From: Bacteroidales bacterium
GTDB lineage: Bacteria > Bacteroidota > Bacteroidia > Bacteroidales > P3
DNA: 35,121 nt
Assembly: GCA_009785505.1 (NCBI GenBank)
Contig: WQWA01000021.1
Span: 1-35,121 of the forward strand
Direction of reading: 5' to 3'
The notes below the pieces were generated by a model, which was not told where the DNA came from, ran no database searches, and saw only the letters and a program-made list of their open reading frames with translations. The position numbers were made by a program, and so were the translations under genes. This document shows, piece after piece, positions 1 through 9,920 of this stretch; positions within the stretch are counted from its first letter, which is position 1; every line of letters starts with the position of its first letter.

Positions 1-617
1 ATCAGCGGAAATGGACCGCCTAAACGGAAAATCCCAACAAACGGATCATACCGACATATGATAAATCCGCTGTGAGTTATGGCAAACAACACCGCAAAAC
101 CCAAGTAAATCCAAGGAAAAACGCTTAAAACACCTGTAACTGTTTTCGAGAGCTGATAATTTTTGATATTCACAATTTCCTGCAATGCACCGAGCGGACA
201 AACGCCTGCACAAAACACTCTTCCGAAAAATAAGGTAAACACAATCGGCAAGATAAAAAGCAACAGCACAAATAGAGGAATCTCTACTCCACCGACCAAA
301 GACACCGCCACGTTTTGCAAAGAACCTACGCTACAAATACAACCGTATCTAAAGAATCCAAAGTAAGCAATCGAAATTATGGACGTTACGATAACAGGCC
401 AACGGATTTGTTTTTTGATGACCGCCCACGCAACAAAGCCCATTAAAGCCACAAGCAAAAAGATGTCTATGTACGACCACAGCGCTTCGTTTGGTGTGAA
501 AAAATATTGTTCTGGAAAAACATATCCGGACTGAAAGTCGGGTTGAGGAAAACGATTCGCAAATACTACCGTGGATATGAAACTCAAAATTGTAGTGAAA
601 ATTATGTTTTTTTTCAT
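1..617 (-). CDS. NapH/NosR-like 4Fe-4S membrane protein (C-terminally cut by window edge)
   Basis: Reading the minus strand from the ATG at 617 gives at least 205 residues, open to the left edge. Residues 1-20 look like a signal peptide ending in VFA. Hydrophobic segments lie near 49-66, 76-89, 113-131 and 165-181. Cysteine motifs YGCICSVGS (C93, C95) and FCAGVCPLGA (C136, C140), then CRYDPFVGIF near 188, match the membrane part of NapH/NosR/YccM-type polyferredoxins, where such cysteines accompany electron transfer through the inner membrane. The usual C-terminal ferredoxin domain would lie beyond the edge. A TAnnTTTG box sits just upstream. Family assignment is from motifs; the redox partner and pathway cannot be told from this fragment. 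Confidence 0.75.
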   Translation of the reverse strand, partial: MKKNIIFTTILSFISTVVFANRFPQPDFQSGYVFPEQYFFTPNEALWSYIDIFLLVALMGFVAWAVIKKQIRWPVIVTSIISIAYFGFFRYGCICSVGSLQNVAVSLVGGVEIPLFVLLLFILPIVFTLFFGRVFCAGVCPLGALQEIVNIKNYQLSKTVTGVLSVFPWIYLGFAVLFAITHSGFIICRYDPFVGIFRLGGPFPL

Positions 618-636
618 CTTTTGCTTCTAATTTCTT

Positions 637-645
637 GCAAAGGTA
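637..645 (-). promoter_or_regulatory. Bacteroidetes -7 box for the 4Fe-4S membrane protein
   Basis: On the minus strand this reads TACCTTTGC, matching the Bacteroidetes sigma consensus TAnnTTTG. It lies about 20 bases before the ATG at 617. No convincing -33 TTTG was seen. Confidence 0.6.
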
Positions 646-658
646 CGATTTTTTTCGT

Positions 659-667
659 ATATTTGCA
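659..667 (+). promoter_or_regulatory. Bacteroidetes -7 box for the FISUMP gene
   Basis: TATATTTGC matches TAnnTTTG and lies 17 bases before the ATG at 684. It forms a divergent pair with the box at 637-645. Confidence 0.6.
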
Positions 668-683
668 AAAAAAAACCTAATTT

Positions 684-1331
684 ATGAAAAAGATTTCTGT
701 TGTTTTAATTATCGCCATGGTGACGTTTTCGCCTATTTTTTCAAACAGTAACACTTGGGCAACAGCCCTTGGCAACGCTTCCTTTGCAACTGATAGCACT
801 TGGACAATTTCCAGTGGTGCAATAACTCAGACTTGGTCTGATGTAGTGCAAACGGATATGTGTAGCAACAAAACCGAGTTTAGAGGTGCTGATGTGGGCA
901 CTTCAACGTTGAGAATCGACTGCCGTTCTAATCCGACGCGAAAAGGCGATTTTTTTTCTTGGCAAGCTGTGTATGAGTTGAGAGATCAACTTTGTCCTGC
1001 ACCTTGGCGAGTTCCAACGAAGCAAGATTTTTTAAATTTGGATATCGCTTTGGGCGGAAATGCTACAGAGCGTTGGCAAGAAACGGTCAATGGCTATTCT
1101 TGGGAAGATCAACTTAATATTTGGTATATTAATCGTTGGGGTGGTGATGTCGGAGGGCTTTGCAATCAGCATGGAACGGTACTTGGCGTTGGCTTTTGGG
1201 GTGAATACTGGTCTCAAACCTCAGCAAGTTCAGATTTTGGATTCAGTTTGTTTTTTGAGATTGCCGGTACAATCAATCCTCAAAACTGGAATCTTAAAGA
1301 TCACGGACTTAGACTGCGTTGCATCCGATAG
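684..1331 (+). CDS. FISUMP-domain secreted protein (Fibrobacter succinogenes major paralogous domain)
   Basis: A 215-residue protein with an N-terminal signal peptide (about residues 1-20). The C-terminal half carries the hallmarks of the FISUMP domain (TIGR02145): CPAPWRVPTKQDFLNLD at 104-120, a YWSQTSAS segment near 175, and GLRLRCIR at the very end. The domain is common in surface or exported proteins of Bacteroidetes and Fibrobacteres and has no settled function. The N-terminal half (about 21-60) is Ser/Thr-rich with no domain I recognise. The gene has its own promoter and lies 17 bases upstream of the PhoH gene, so the two may be co-transcribed. Domain call is confident; role is unknown. 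Confidence 0.8.
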   Translation: MKKISVVLIIAMVTFSPIFSNSNTWATALGNASFATDSTWTISSGAITQTWSDVVQTDMCSNKTEFRGADVGTSTLRIDCRSNPTRKGDFFSWQAVYELRDQLCPAPWRVPTKQDFLNLDIALGGNATERWQETVNGYSWEDQLNIWYINRWGGDVGGLCNQHGTVLGVGFWGEYWSQTSASSDFGFSLFFEIAGTINPQNWNLKDHGLRLRCIR

Positions 1332-1348
1332 AATTTTTTGATTAAAAA

Positions 1349-2290
1349 ATGATGATTGAAAAAATAATCGACCTTTCCGGTTTTCCCTTGTTAGACTTAT
1401 TTGGGGTACAGGAAAAGAATCTCAAATTTATTCGTCAGATTTTTCCGAAAGTGAAGATTTTAGTTCGTGGAACGACCTTGAAATTTACGGGAAACTCTGA
1501 AGAAATCGAATTTTTTGAGGAAAAATTCAACCATATTTTACAGCATTTTGAAACGTATAATCGTTTGAGCGAAAACGACATCATTCAAATTGTGGATTCC
1601 GACAGCAATTTCAAACTTTCGGAGCATGCTACGGATAAAAATGTTTTGCTTCACGGACGCAATGGGAAACAAATAAAACCATTGACCGCAAATCAAAAGA
1701 AGTTGGTCAAAGCCTGCGAAGAAAACGATATGGTTTTCGCTGTTGGTCCTGCCGGTTCGGGAAAAACCTATACGGCTGTTGCAATGGCTGTGAAAGCCCT
1801 AAAAAACAAGGAGGTCAAGCGCATTGTTTTGACGCGTCCTGCGGTTGAAGCCGGCGAAAATTTGGGATTTTTGCCCGGCGATTTAAAAGATAAATTAGAT
1901 CCGTATCTGCAACCGCTTTATGATGCACTTCGTGATATGCTTCCGCAACAAAAATTGATTGATTATTTGGAAGATTATACGATTGAAATCGCACCTTTGG
2001 CGTTTATGCGCGGACGTACATTAGACCAAGCATTCGTAATTTTAGACGAAGCCCAAAATGCCACCGAAATGCAGATGAAAATGTTTCTCACACGCATGGG
2101 AAAGTCAGCGAAATTCATAGTTACCGGTGATATCACGCAAATTGATTTGCCCAGAAACCAATCGTCCGGACTTCTACATGCCTTGAAAATTCTCAAAAAT
2201 GTGAAAGGGTTGGGTATTGTTCAACTTACGGAAAAGGATGTTGTTCGACATCGTTTGGTGACGGAAATTTTAAAGGCTTATTCTGCTTAA
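1349..2290 (+). CDS. PhoH family ATPase (PhoH1/YbeZ type)
   Basis: A 313-residue cytoplasmic P-loop ATPase. Residues 1-110 form the N-terminal KH-like region typical of YbeZ/PhoH. Walker A is GPAGSGKT at 133-140, and Walker B is VILDEAQN at about 230-237. LTRPAVEAGENLGFLPGD (161-178), FMRGRTLDQAF and FIVTGDITQIDLP are conserved PhoH signatures. Members are linked to RNA metabolism and ribosome maturation, often beside ybeY; no ybeY is seen here. The start could be either of two adjacent ATGs (1349 or 1352). It probably shares a transcript with the FISUMP gene 17 bases upstream. A second, PIN-fused PhoH lies at 20002. Confidence 0.9.
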   Translation: MMIEKIIDLSGFPLLDLFGVQEKNLKFIRQIFPKVKILVRGTTLKFTGNSEEIEFFEEKFNHILQHFETYNRLSENDIIQIVDSDSNFKLSEHATDKNVLLHGRNGKQIKPLTANQKKLVKACEENDMVFAVGPAGSGKTYTAVAMAVKALKNKEVKRIVLTRPAVEAGENLGFLPGDLKDKLDPYLQPLYDALRDMLPQQKLIDYLEDYTIEIAPLAFMRGRTLDQAFVILDEAQNATEMQMKMFLTRMGKSAKFIVTGDITQIDLPRNQSSGLLHALKILKNVKGLGIVQLTEKDVVRHRLVTEILKAYSA

Positions 2291-2439
2291 TTTGTCGGAC
2301 AAAGGAAAATAGGTATGCAAAATTCGGAAAGTGTTCCACCTTCTCTCTACTCTGTACCATTTTTTTTTATTTTCCAACTACGTTCAGAAAGTTCTATTAT
2401 TGAATCAGGATGGTTTATTTTTCGTCGTCATTCGTATAT

Positions 2440-2464
2440 AGGCTTAAAGGACAAAAAGGAGGCT
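2440..2464 (+). repeat. Left arm of 25-bp perfect inverted repeat (MITE-like)
   Basis: This segment is the exact reverse complement of 2606-2630. Outer edges span 191 bases. No clear target-site duplication was seen at the outer edges (TTCGTATAT against AATTTGCAC). Confidence 0.75.
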
Positions 2465-2518
2465 GTTTTGAGTTTAAGGTTTATTTATAAATGTTGTGTT
2501 CATTAGCTATTTAGGCGT

Positions 2519-2558
2519 AAAAATGATTAAAAAAAACACCATTTTTTTAATCATTTTT
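2519..2558. repeat. 17-bp perfect AT-rich hairpin
   Basis: Arms 2519-2535 and 2542-2558 are perfectly complementary around a six-base loop (ACACCA). The stem is nearly all A/T apart from one G-C pair. T and A runs on both sides could allow weak bidirectional termination, but the stem lacks the usual GC content. It sits inside the 25-bp inverted repeat pair. Confidence 0.7.
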
Positions 2559-2605
2559 TTGAATTTTAGCAAAGACCTGTGTTATCAACACTTTCCGACG
2601 ATTGT

Positions 2606-2630
2606 AGCCTCCTTTTTGTCCTTTAAGCCT
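2606..2630 (-). repeat. Right arm of 25-bp perfect inverted repeat (MITE-like)
   Basis: Exact reverse complement of 2440-2464. See the left arm entry. Confidence 0.75.
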
Positions 2631-2789
2631 AATTTGCACAAATTTTTTAGATTGTATTGCACAAGGTACGAAAAACTTTTGAATACCGCAAAAAGTTATC
2701 AACAAAAATAGAATTTATCAATAATTTTTATACGAAAATCTGATTTTTTGCGTTATATATGGTAGAAGCGTATTAAAAACTCAAAAATT

Positions 2790-3233
2790 ATGAACAGACT
2801 TGATATTCCACAAGGACAAACACGAGAGGAAATTCAACAACGTAGACAGTTTATCAAAAATTTTTATGCGAATTGGACTGCTGTCAATCCTACAAAGCAC
2901 ATTTACAACATTGCATTGAAAGATTTTATAAACGTCAGATTTTTGTCAATGGACGAAACGGCTGAACAAGCAGGATATACCTATAAGTCCACATTGGCAA
3001 TAACTTACTTGACCGAAATATTAGAGAAAGCAACTATCGTGGAGCGTGTAAAACCCAAGCCAAATAATCAAAATCAAAAACGGTTCTCCGAAATAATCAT
3101 TATGCAGTATAACAAACCGACATTCGGAAAAATAAAGTTAGTTGTTGGCGTATTGAGAGGTAGTCGGCAAAATATTCAATATTGCATAACCGCAATAGAA
3201 AACGACCAACAACCCTCCTCATCCCGGAAATAG
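2790..3233 (+). CDS. Small uncharacterised Bacteroidetes protein
   Basis: 147 residues, soluble, basic, with no signal peptide or membrane segment. It starts MNRLDIPQG, contains an Arg/Lys-rich helical N-terminus (RQFIKNFYANWTAVNPTKH), a central Thr-rich stretch, and ends with VVGVLRGSRQNIQYCITAIEN. From memory this resembles short hypothetical proteins of Bacteroidales with the same order (IP...R..FI..FYA.W...NP, then a QYCI(S/T)A ending), often in accessory regions; I cannot name a domain. It stands alone between the repeat-rich stretch and gyrB (opposite strand). I see no clear TAnnTTTG box before it. The consistent reading frame and composition favour a real gene. Confidence 0.6.
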   Translation: MNRLDIPQGQTREEIQQRRQFIKNFYANWTAVNPTKHIYNIALKDFINVRFLSMDETAEQAGYTYKSTLAITYLTEILEKATIVERVKPKPNNQNQKRFSEIIIMQYNKPTFGKIKLVVGVLRGSRQNIQYCITAIENDQQPSSSRK

Positions 3234-3257
3234 TTATCGGTCGTAGCCTTTCGCTTT

Positions 3258-3266
3258 GCAAAGTTA
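3258..3266 (-). promoter_or_regulatory. Isolated minus-strand -7 box downstream of gyrB
   Basis: On the minus strand this reads TAACTTTGC, a good TAnnTTTG match, just past the gyrB stop. It points toward 3233 and would give RNA antisense to the small gene at 2790-3233. No minus-strand gene follows, so it is either chance or an antisense/ncRNA promoter. Confidence 0.3.
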
Positions 3267-3306
3267 CAACTTTTTTTTGAATTGACCAAGTTTTTTGCTA
3301 AAATAC

Positions 3307-5283
<1,977 letters not shown>

Positions 5284-5306
5284 CTATGTTTTCGTTGATA
5301 AAGTAT

Positions 5307-5315
5307 GCAAAGATA
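5307..5315 (-). promoter_or_regulatory. Bacteroidetes -7 box for gyrB
   Basis: On the minus strand this reads TATCTTTGC, a perfect TAnnTTTG match, 33 bases before the gyrB ATG at 5274. Confidence 0.75.
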
Positions 5316-5362
5316 CGAAAAATTATTGGATTTTACAAGTGAAAAAATATGATTTTTTTTCG

Positions 5363-5371
5363 TATCTTTGC
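5363..5371 (+). promoter_or_regulatory. Bacteroidetes -7 box for the S1/P1 nuclease
   Basis: TATCTTTGC lies 17 bases before the ATG at 5388. It is divergent from the gyrB promoter. Confidence 0.7.
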
Positions 5372-5387
5372 AAAAAAACAAATTCTT

Positions 5388-6197
5388 ATGAAAATCAAAA
5401 AAATCCTATTGCCTATCGCCTTTTTATTGCTAACCCTTCAACTCTCTGCGTGGGGGGGCTTGGCACACAACACTATTGCTCACATTGCTCAGCAGAATCT
5501 TACTCCGGAAGCAGAAGCCGAAGTTGCAAGACTTCTGAACGGAAGAACCATGGTGTATTATGCCATGTGGATGGACAATGCCAGAAGCCTTCCTGAGTTC
5601 GATTTTATGAGAACATGGCATTGGGCAAATGTAGACTCGGGCTTTACTTACGAAACAATGCCCCAATATCCGTCAGGAGATGTAATCACGGCAACCGAAT
5701 TAGCCATTCATAAATTAACATCAGCCGCTTATTGCGATTCAACCAAAAGAGTCTTTCTGAAAATTTTGATTCATACCATCGGCGAAATTCATTGCCCGAT
5801 GCACGCCGGACGCTCAACAGATCGTGGCGGAAACGACCACCCTATAATTTGGTTTGGACAGCCATCCAATTTGCATCGCTTGTGGGACGGCCAAATTTTA
5901 GACCGTGCAAGGAGTTGGAGTTATACCGAATGGGCTCGCAATTTGACCGCACATGTCACTGTTTCTGATATCGCTGAAATGCAACGAGGTACTCCAAGAG
6001 ATTGGTTTGGTGAAACTGTTGTTTTTGCACATTATATTTACAAACATACTCCGCAAAACGAAAACTTGAGTTTCAGCTACATTCACGGAATGAGGATAAT
6101 AGACGGACAGCGCCGAACGTTTTTGAGTGTTGCTGAACAACAATTGACAGCCGGAGGATACCGCTTGGCGTATGTGCTTAATACGATGTTTTATTAA
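5388..6197 (+). CDS. S1/P1 family zinc-dependent nuclease, exported
   Basis: 269 residues from the ATG at 5388. An upstream in-frame extension overlaps the promoter and was rejected. Residues 1-21 are a signal peptide (KIKKILLPIAFLLLTLQLSA), so the mature protein starts WGGLAHNTIAHIA. That N-terminal Trp and the following His are known zinc ligands of S1/P1 nucleases. Further ligand motifs are visible: MDNARSLPEFD, HWANVD, EIHCPMHAGRSTDRGGNDH and NLHRLWD. The family cleaves single-stranded nucleic acids and 3'-nucleotides in the periplasm or outside the cell, and could serve nucleotide scavenging. The stop overlaps the convergent porin gene by four bases. All expected zinc-site residues appear present. 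Confidence 0.92.
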   Translation: MKIKKILLPIAFLLLTLQLSAWGGLAHNTIAHIAQQNLTPEAEAEVARLLNGRTMVYYAMWMDNARSLPEFDFMRTWHWANVDSGFTYETMPQYPSGDVITATELAIHKLTSAAYCDSTKRVFLKILIHTIGEIHCPMHAGRSTDRGGNDHPIIWFGQPSNLHRLWDGQILDRARSWSYTEWARNLTAHVTVSDIAEMQRGTPRDWFGETVVFAHYIYKHTPQNENLSFSYIHGMRIIDGQRRTFLSVAEQQLTAGGYRLAYVLNTMFY

Positions 6198-8317
6198 TCG
6201 TAAAACCGCCATAAAACACCAAACGAAAACGTGCGATAGGGTAGCGGATAGCCGTTGGTCATCACGTAGTTGTGACCCCATAAATTTCCTCCGAGGTTAC
6301 TCATTTTGAAGAACACATTGGCACGTGCTATGCGCAGATTCAAAAATGCGTCAGCGAACGTAAATCCGCCTGTTTGAAGTTGTTGTTGATCGTAAAACAT
6401 TCCTAATGCGGGATTGAAAAATCTTGAGTGAAACGGTGTGTTGTAAAAGGCTTCAAAACCAACTTGCATTGGTGTTGTACCGAGCAAAACAAAGTCGAGA
6501 TACAATGCACTTCGTGTTGAAAATGCCGGAAATTGCATGATTGTGTTTGATGTATTATGTTGATACACCAAACGGGTGTCTAATGCGAGAATTCTCCAAA
6601 ATCGAAATGTTCGTTCTAAAGATGTTTTGAAAATCGAAAAAGTTTCGTTGGTTTGTGCAAAATTTGTAGGAGTGAGATAGATGAAGTTGTTGAATGTCGC
6701 GATTTCACTTCTCAAGCGGAATCCTCGCCAACGTGCGCCGGCAGCGAAATGTAGCGTTTGTGGATTTTTGAACGAATTATCCCACTGAAAACTGTTGCTG
6801 GTATAAAATTGCTGAAACGGACGAGGCAAAACATCTGTAAAATTTGCTTCGGCAAAAAAACCGTCATCCGACCTCATTCTGTTGAAAAAATAATCAAATC
6901 TTGCATTGGCGGAAATGCCTGTAAAAGTCCTTAAATCTCGAGTAGCTAATCTCGTTTGATATTTTATTCCTGCACTCAAAAAATATCGATTTTGAAAGTT
7001 CAAGCGCAATCTGGCGAACGGATAAAGATAGCTAAACTCACGATTGAAGTCTCTGAAGTACTGAACAGTATCGGCCTCTGTTGTGTCAAAAGCAATGTAT
7101 CCGGTTCGAACTCTTGCCAAATCCATGGTTGCGCCAAAACTCAAATTGATAAATTGAGAATTCTGAAACGAAGTTACATCGCCGATATTCCACGAAAGGG
7201 TATTACGAATCAATTCTACAAATGTGGAATCTCGTGTTTGAGTGGAATCTCTGAAAATAGCAGGATAATTCTCCGGATTCAACTGCCGATCGTTGAATAT
7301 CGTGTGGAACCGTTTTACTTCAAGTGAATGCGAAAGAGAGCCGAAATTTATACGTGAATTATCAATACCGTTTGATGCGGAACAACTCTCATTTCTATTG
7401 CCATTTTCAGGCCCATTATCACATTTACATTCATCTTCACAATCGCACACATCTTTAGTTTCAACTCCATTTCCATTTCTGATTTCGTTTTGCCTTCTGT
7501 TTCGGCTCATACCGAAATGATAGGATTGTCGGAGGTAGAAACTATTTTCTCGCCAAACATTTTCTGCTTGTTGAAGTCGAATCGGGACAATTCGTTTGTT
7601 GCTGAAATCTGCAGCCGAATCAAGGCGCATTGTAATTCCTCCGTTCTCATTGGATTGAAAATGGTTGAAAAAATATCCTGCTACAACCCGATATCGTTGA
7701 TTTTCGGAAATAAAATTCGAAAACACACGGATATTGTTGTGCCGCGTAAACGAACGATTGTAAAGTCCGGGTGCCATAATGATGTTGTATTCTGCACCAA
7801 CATTCAAACCTCGCAGAACATTTTGCGTAAAAAGCATTCGAAAATTTTGTTTGCGTTGGCCACCCTGCACATAATACAGTTCTACGTAAGGAATCGTGTT
7901 TTGATAAAACTTCGTGTTGAAAGGCGTATAGCGAAACAACTCAAACGGACTTCTTCCGTACGAAAACAAAATATCGTTCCTAAAAGAAAACTCCAAGTCG
8001 TCAGAAATCAGCCCCAGATTTCCACGATCAGCACGAAAAGCGTTGTTTCTCATAATCGGATCATAGCGGTGAAAAAGCGATTTGACGGTATCTATAAAAC
8101 GAAGGTGCGGGCGTCCGACATTGAGCGGATTTTCGTAGAAAAAATAAACGATTCCTCTATTCGCAGAACCGCCTTCTCGTCTTGCTATTTCTCGTCTTTC
8201 AGGTTCAGGAGGCAGATTGGTTGTGTCTGTCGGTTCAGAATATTCGAATTGTCCAAAAGCCACATTGGATAAGCACAATGCAGAGATCAAAATCAGATAT
8301 TTTGGACAATACTTCAT
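6194..8317 (-). CDS. Putative outer-membrane porin (Porin_10-like)
   Basis: 707 residues with a signal peptide (1-22, ending AFG). The rest is rich in aromatic residues, Asn and Arg in alternating short strands, as in a large beta-barrel, and ends with FGVLWRFYD, an aromatic-rich outer-membrane C-terminus. The segment with IVYFFYENP and the FRYTPFNTKFYQNTIPY region matches the Bacteroidetes putative porin family (Pfam PF14121). The family probably forms a passive channel; its substrate is not known. Odd: residues 283-312 form a hydrophilic insert with five cysteines, including CDC and CKC pairs, unusual for a barrel. The gene lies 16 bases downstream of trmB on the same strand and may be at the end of that operon. 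Assignment is by memory of the family plus composition. Confidence 0.8.
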   Translation of the reverse strand: MKYCPKYLILISALCLSNVAFGQFEYSEPTDTTNLPPEPERREIARREGGSANRGIVYFFYENPLNVGRPHLRFIDTVKSLFHRYDPIMRNNAFRADRGNLGLISDDLEFSFRNDILFSYGRSPFELFRYTPFNTKFYQNTIPYVELYYVQGGQRKQNFRMLFTQNVLRGLNVGAEYNIIMAPGLYNRSFTRHNNIRVFSNFISENQRYRVVAGYFFNHFQSNENGGITMRLDSAADFSNKRIVPIRLQQAENVWRENSFYLRQSYHFGMSRNRRQNEIRNGNGVETKDVCDCEDECKCDNGPENGNRNESCSASNGIDNSRINFGSLSHSLEVKRFHTIFNDRQLNPENYPAIFRDSTQTRDSTFVELIRNTLSWNIGDVTSFQNSQFINLSFGATMDLARVRTGYIAFDTTEADTVQYFRDFNREFSYLYPFARLRLNFQNRYFLSAGIKYQTRLATRDLRTFTGISANARFDYFFNRMRSDDGFFAEANFTDVLPRPFQQFYTSNSFQWDNSFKNPQTLHFAAGARWRGFRLRSEIATFNNFIYLTPTNFAQTNETFSIFKTSLERTFRFWRILALDTRLVYQHNTSNTIMQFPAFSTRSALYLDFVLLGTTPMQVGFEAFYNTPFHSRFFNPALGMFYDQQQLQTGGFTFADAFLNLRIARANVFFKMSNLGGNLWGHNYVMTNGYPLPYRTFSFGVLWRFYD

Positions 8318-8333
8318 TTTGTGTTTTGGGATT

Positions 8334-9008
8334 TCACTCAGCGTTTAGCTGAAATCGAATATACTTGATTTTTTTGCCCATTTCGAGCCATATTTTTTCG
8401 TAGTATGTCTGAATTTCTTTGACTTCCAAATGCGGACTCCCTTCTTTGTACAAATCGTCGGAATGCAGAAGCAGTTTGTGTTTTCCGTTGGGAATAACTT
8501 CGTTCAGCGTATATTCGTAGAGCATCGTGTCATCGGTTTTGAGATGAATGATTCCGTCGGGGACAAGCATTCTTTTGTAAAGATCCAAAAATCGCTGGCA
8601 AGTCAGACGTTTGTTTTCTTTTTTAGGCTGGGGATCAGGAAATGTGATCCAAATCTCGCGGACTTCGCTGGGTGCAAAAAAGAGGTTGATGTTGTTGATC
8701 CGTGTTCGCAAAAAAGCCACATTTTTCAGATTTTTTTCATCGCATCTTTTCAGCCCCCGCCAAATTCGAGCACCTTTAATATCTACACCGATGAAATTTT
8801 TCTCCGGATATTTTTCACCCAAACCCACCGTATATTCACCTTTTCCGCAACCTAATTCCAAAACAATCGGATTCGTGTTTTTGAAAAAGCCTGTCTGCCA
8901 CGTACCTCTCAACGGAAATCCGTGAGCAGAAACATCCTCGTAGTGCGGTTGAAAAAAGTTGGAAAACGTTTTGTTTTCCTCAAACTTCGCTAATTTTCCT
9001 TTTCCCAT
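8334..9008 (-). CDS. trmB: tRNA (guanine-N7-)-methyltransferase
   Basis: 224 residues, the normal TrmB length. It makes m7G46 in the tRNA variable loop using SAM. The SAM-binding motif is VLELGCGKGEYT (49-60); NFIGVDIKGARIW follows as motif II, and WITFPDPQPKKENKRL is the TrmB signature that includes the conserved Pro-Asp-Pro and Lys/Arg tract. The C-terminal HLKTDD and the tyrosine-rich end fit the family. The ATG overlaps the stop of the upstream HU/SPOR gene (TAATG), indicating translational coupling in a minus-strand operon. Confidence 0.95.
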   Translation of the reverse strand: MGKGKLAKFEENKTFSNFFQPHYEDVSAHGFPLRGTWQTGFFKNTNPIVLELGCGKGEYTVGLGEKYPEKNFIGVDIKGARIWRGLKRCDEKNLKNVAFLRTRINNINLFFAPSEVREIWITFPDPQPKKENKRLTCQRFLDLYKRMLVPDGIIHLKTDDTMLYEYTLNEVIPNGKHKLLLHSDDLYKEGSPHLEVKEIQTYYEKIWLEMGKKIKYIRFQLNAE

Positions 9009-9895
9009 TATCTCTCTAAAATCCAGGCAGTTCGAATAGGTGTGGTTGAACGGACACGATTCATGAATTCAACGGCCTCAGCTCTAGTTTTGAAACTACC
9101 CAAAGCAACTCGATGCCGCTGTATGTCACCACAAAAAATCAGTTCGGCATTGTAGCCTTGACTTCTCATTCGTGCGAGAAAAGCTTCAGCATTGGCTCTA
9201 TCACAAAAAGAACCGCCGATAACGGCATATCGCAATTGTGCAATTTGCATACCCAAATCTTCAGTCGAAATTTCATCGTCAATTTCGGCAACGGTGGCAG
9301 GACCAATTACAATAGGCTGTGCGGGTCTGCTCTGAAAAATATCTAACCCGCCCAAAATAATGAATGCACCAATCAAGACAACCACAATTGCTCCAATAAT
9401 TGACCAAAGAACTGCACGATTCATGGGTTGTCCTTCTTTTTCTGAAATCGTTTTTTCAGTTGCTTTTTTTGTTTGTTCAGATTCCTTAACTTTAGGAATT
9501 TCATCACCCAATCCGTATCTATCCGAAGCTTCTTGCGGGGAGTTTTGGTCGGTAGCAGGCACGAAAATCACTTTATCTTTTTTGATTTCAAAAGTACCTA
9601 ATTCAGGAATGAAGGCAATTTTGTCATTTTTCAAATCATTCAAAATTCCGGAGACCCATTGCTCAATAATTTCAACGGCTTCGTTTTCGGTCAAATTTTC
9701 TTCGTAGCCGAAAAAATTCACGAAGGCATTGCTTCTCGGTGCTTTTTCCACAAACAAAATTACCGAATGACCCTCCGGAAGAGGATTTCCGGTCTCATCG
9801 GCTGTCGTTTTGAAAAATATACCCAATCCGGGAATTGCGGCTTCATCCTGTTGCTCGTTGAAGAATTTCTTCAAGTTGTAAACGATATTACTCAT
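9008..9895 (-). CDS. HU-CCDC81-type and SPOR domain membrane protein
   Basis: 295 residues. Residues 1-115 resemble the paired CCDC81-like prokaryotic HU domains (PF18174/PF18175): a short HU-like fold with IPGLGIFF and FIPELGTFEI signatures. A charged linker (116-160) leads to one membrane segment (161-183, AVLWSIIGAIVVVLIGAFIIL). A SPOR domain follows at 221-295 (YAVIGGSFCDRANAEAFLARM ... HRVALGSFKTRAEAVEFM), which in other proteins binds denuded septal peptidoglycan. So the HU part is cytoplasmic and the SPOR part periplasmic. This architecture is typical of Bacteroidetes and suggests a cell-division or envelope role; that is inference. It heads the pair with trmB and lies 25 bases after the deoxynucleoside kinase stop. 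Confidence 0.88.
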   Translation of the reverse strand: MSNIVYNLKKFFNEQQDEAAIPGLGIFFKTTADETGNPLPEGHSVILFVEKAPRSNAFVNFFGYEENLTENEAVEIIEQWVSGILNDLKNDKIAFIPELGTFEIKKDKVIFVPATDQNSPQEASDRYGLGDEIPKVKESEQTKKATEKTISEKEGQPMNRAVLWSIIGAIVVVLIGAFIILGGLDIFQSRPAQPIVIGPATVAEIDDEISTEDLGMQIAQLRYAVIGGSFCDRANAEAFLARMRSQGYNAELIFCGDIQRHRVALGSFKTRAEAVEFMNRVRSTTPIRTAWILER

Positions 9896-9920
9896 AGCCT
9901 TTCGTTTTTTGTGTTATCAA

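Larger units (their letters stand above)
2291..2789. other. 500-base non-coding stretch with inverted repeats
   Basis: No ORF here looks real: those that exist are short, rich in Phe/Ile/Lys and show no domain. The stretch holds a 25-bp perfect inverted repeat pair, a 17-bp AT-rich hairpin between its arms, a 12-bp inverted pair (2324-2335 with 2587-2598) and three TTATCAA words. A small mobile-element remnant is the best reading; an origin-like function is possible but unsupported. Confidence 0.5.

Noticed and set aside
2519-2558. AT-rich hairpin as a standard rho-independent terminator of phoH
   Set aside because: The stem has almost no GC pairs and lies over 200 bases past the phoH stop; it fits an element-internal structure better.
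2315-2711. Two short plus-strand ORFs (63 and 71 codons)
   Set aside because: Composition is that of AT-rich spacer, they overlap the inverted repeats and hairpin, and no domain is visible.
7101-7125. A GGTTCGAA-containing segment that resembles a tRNA T-arm
   Set aside because: It lies inside the porin frame and no acceptor, D or anticodon stems surround it.
7490-8272. 260-codon plus-strand ORF opposite the porin
   Set aside because: It is the antisense shadow of a well-supported porin reading frame and shows no domain.
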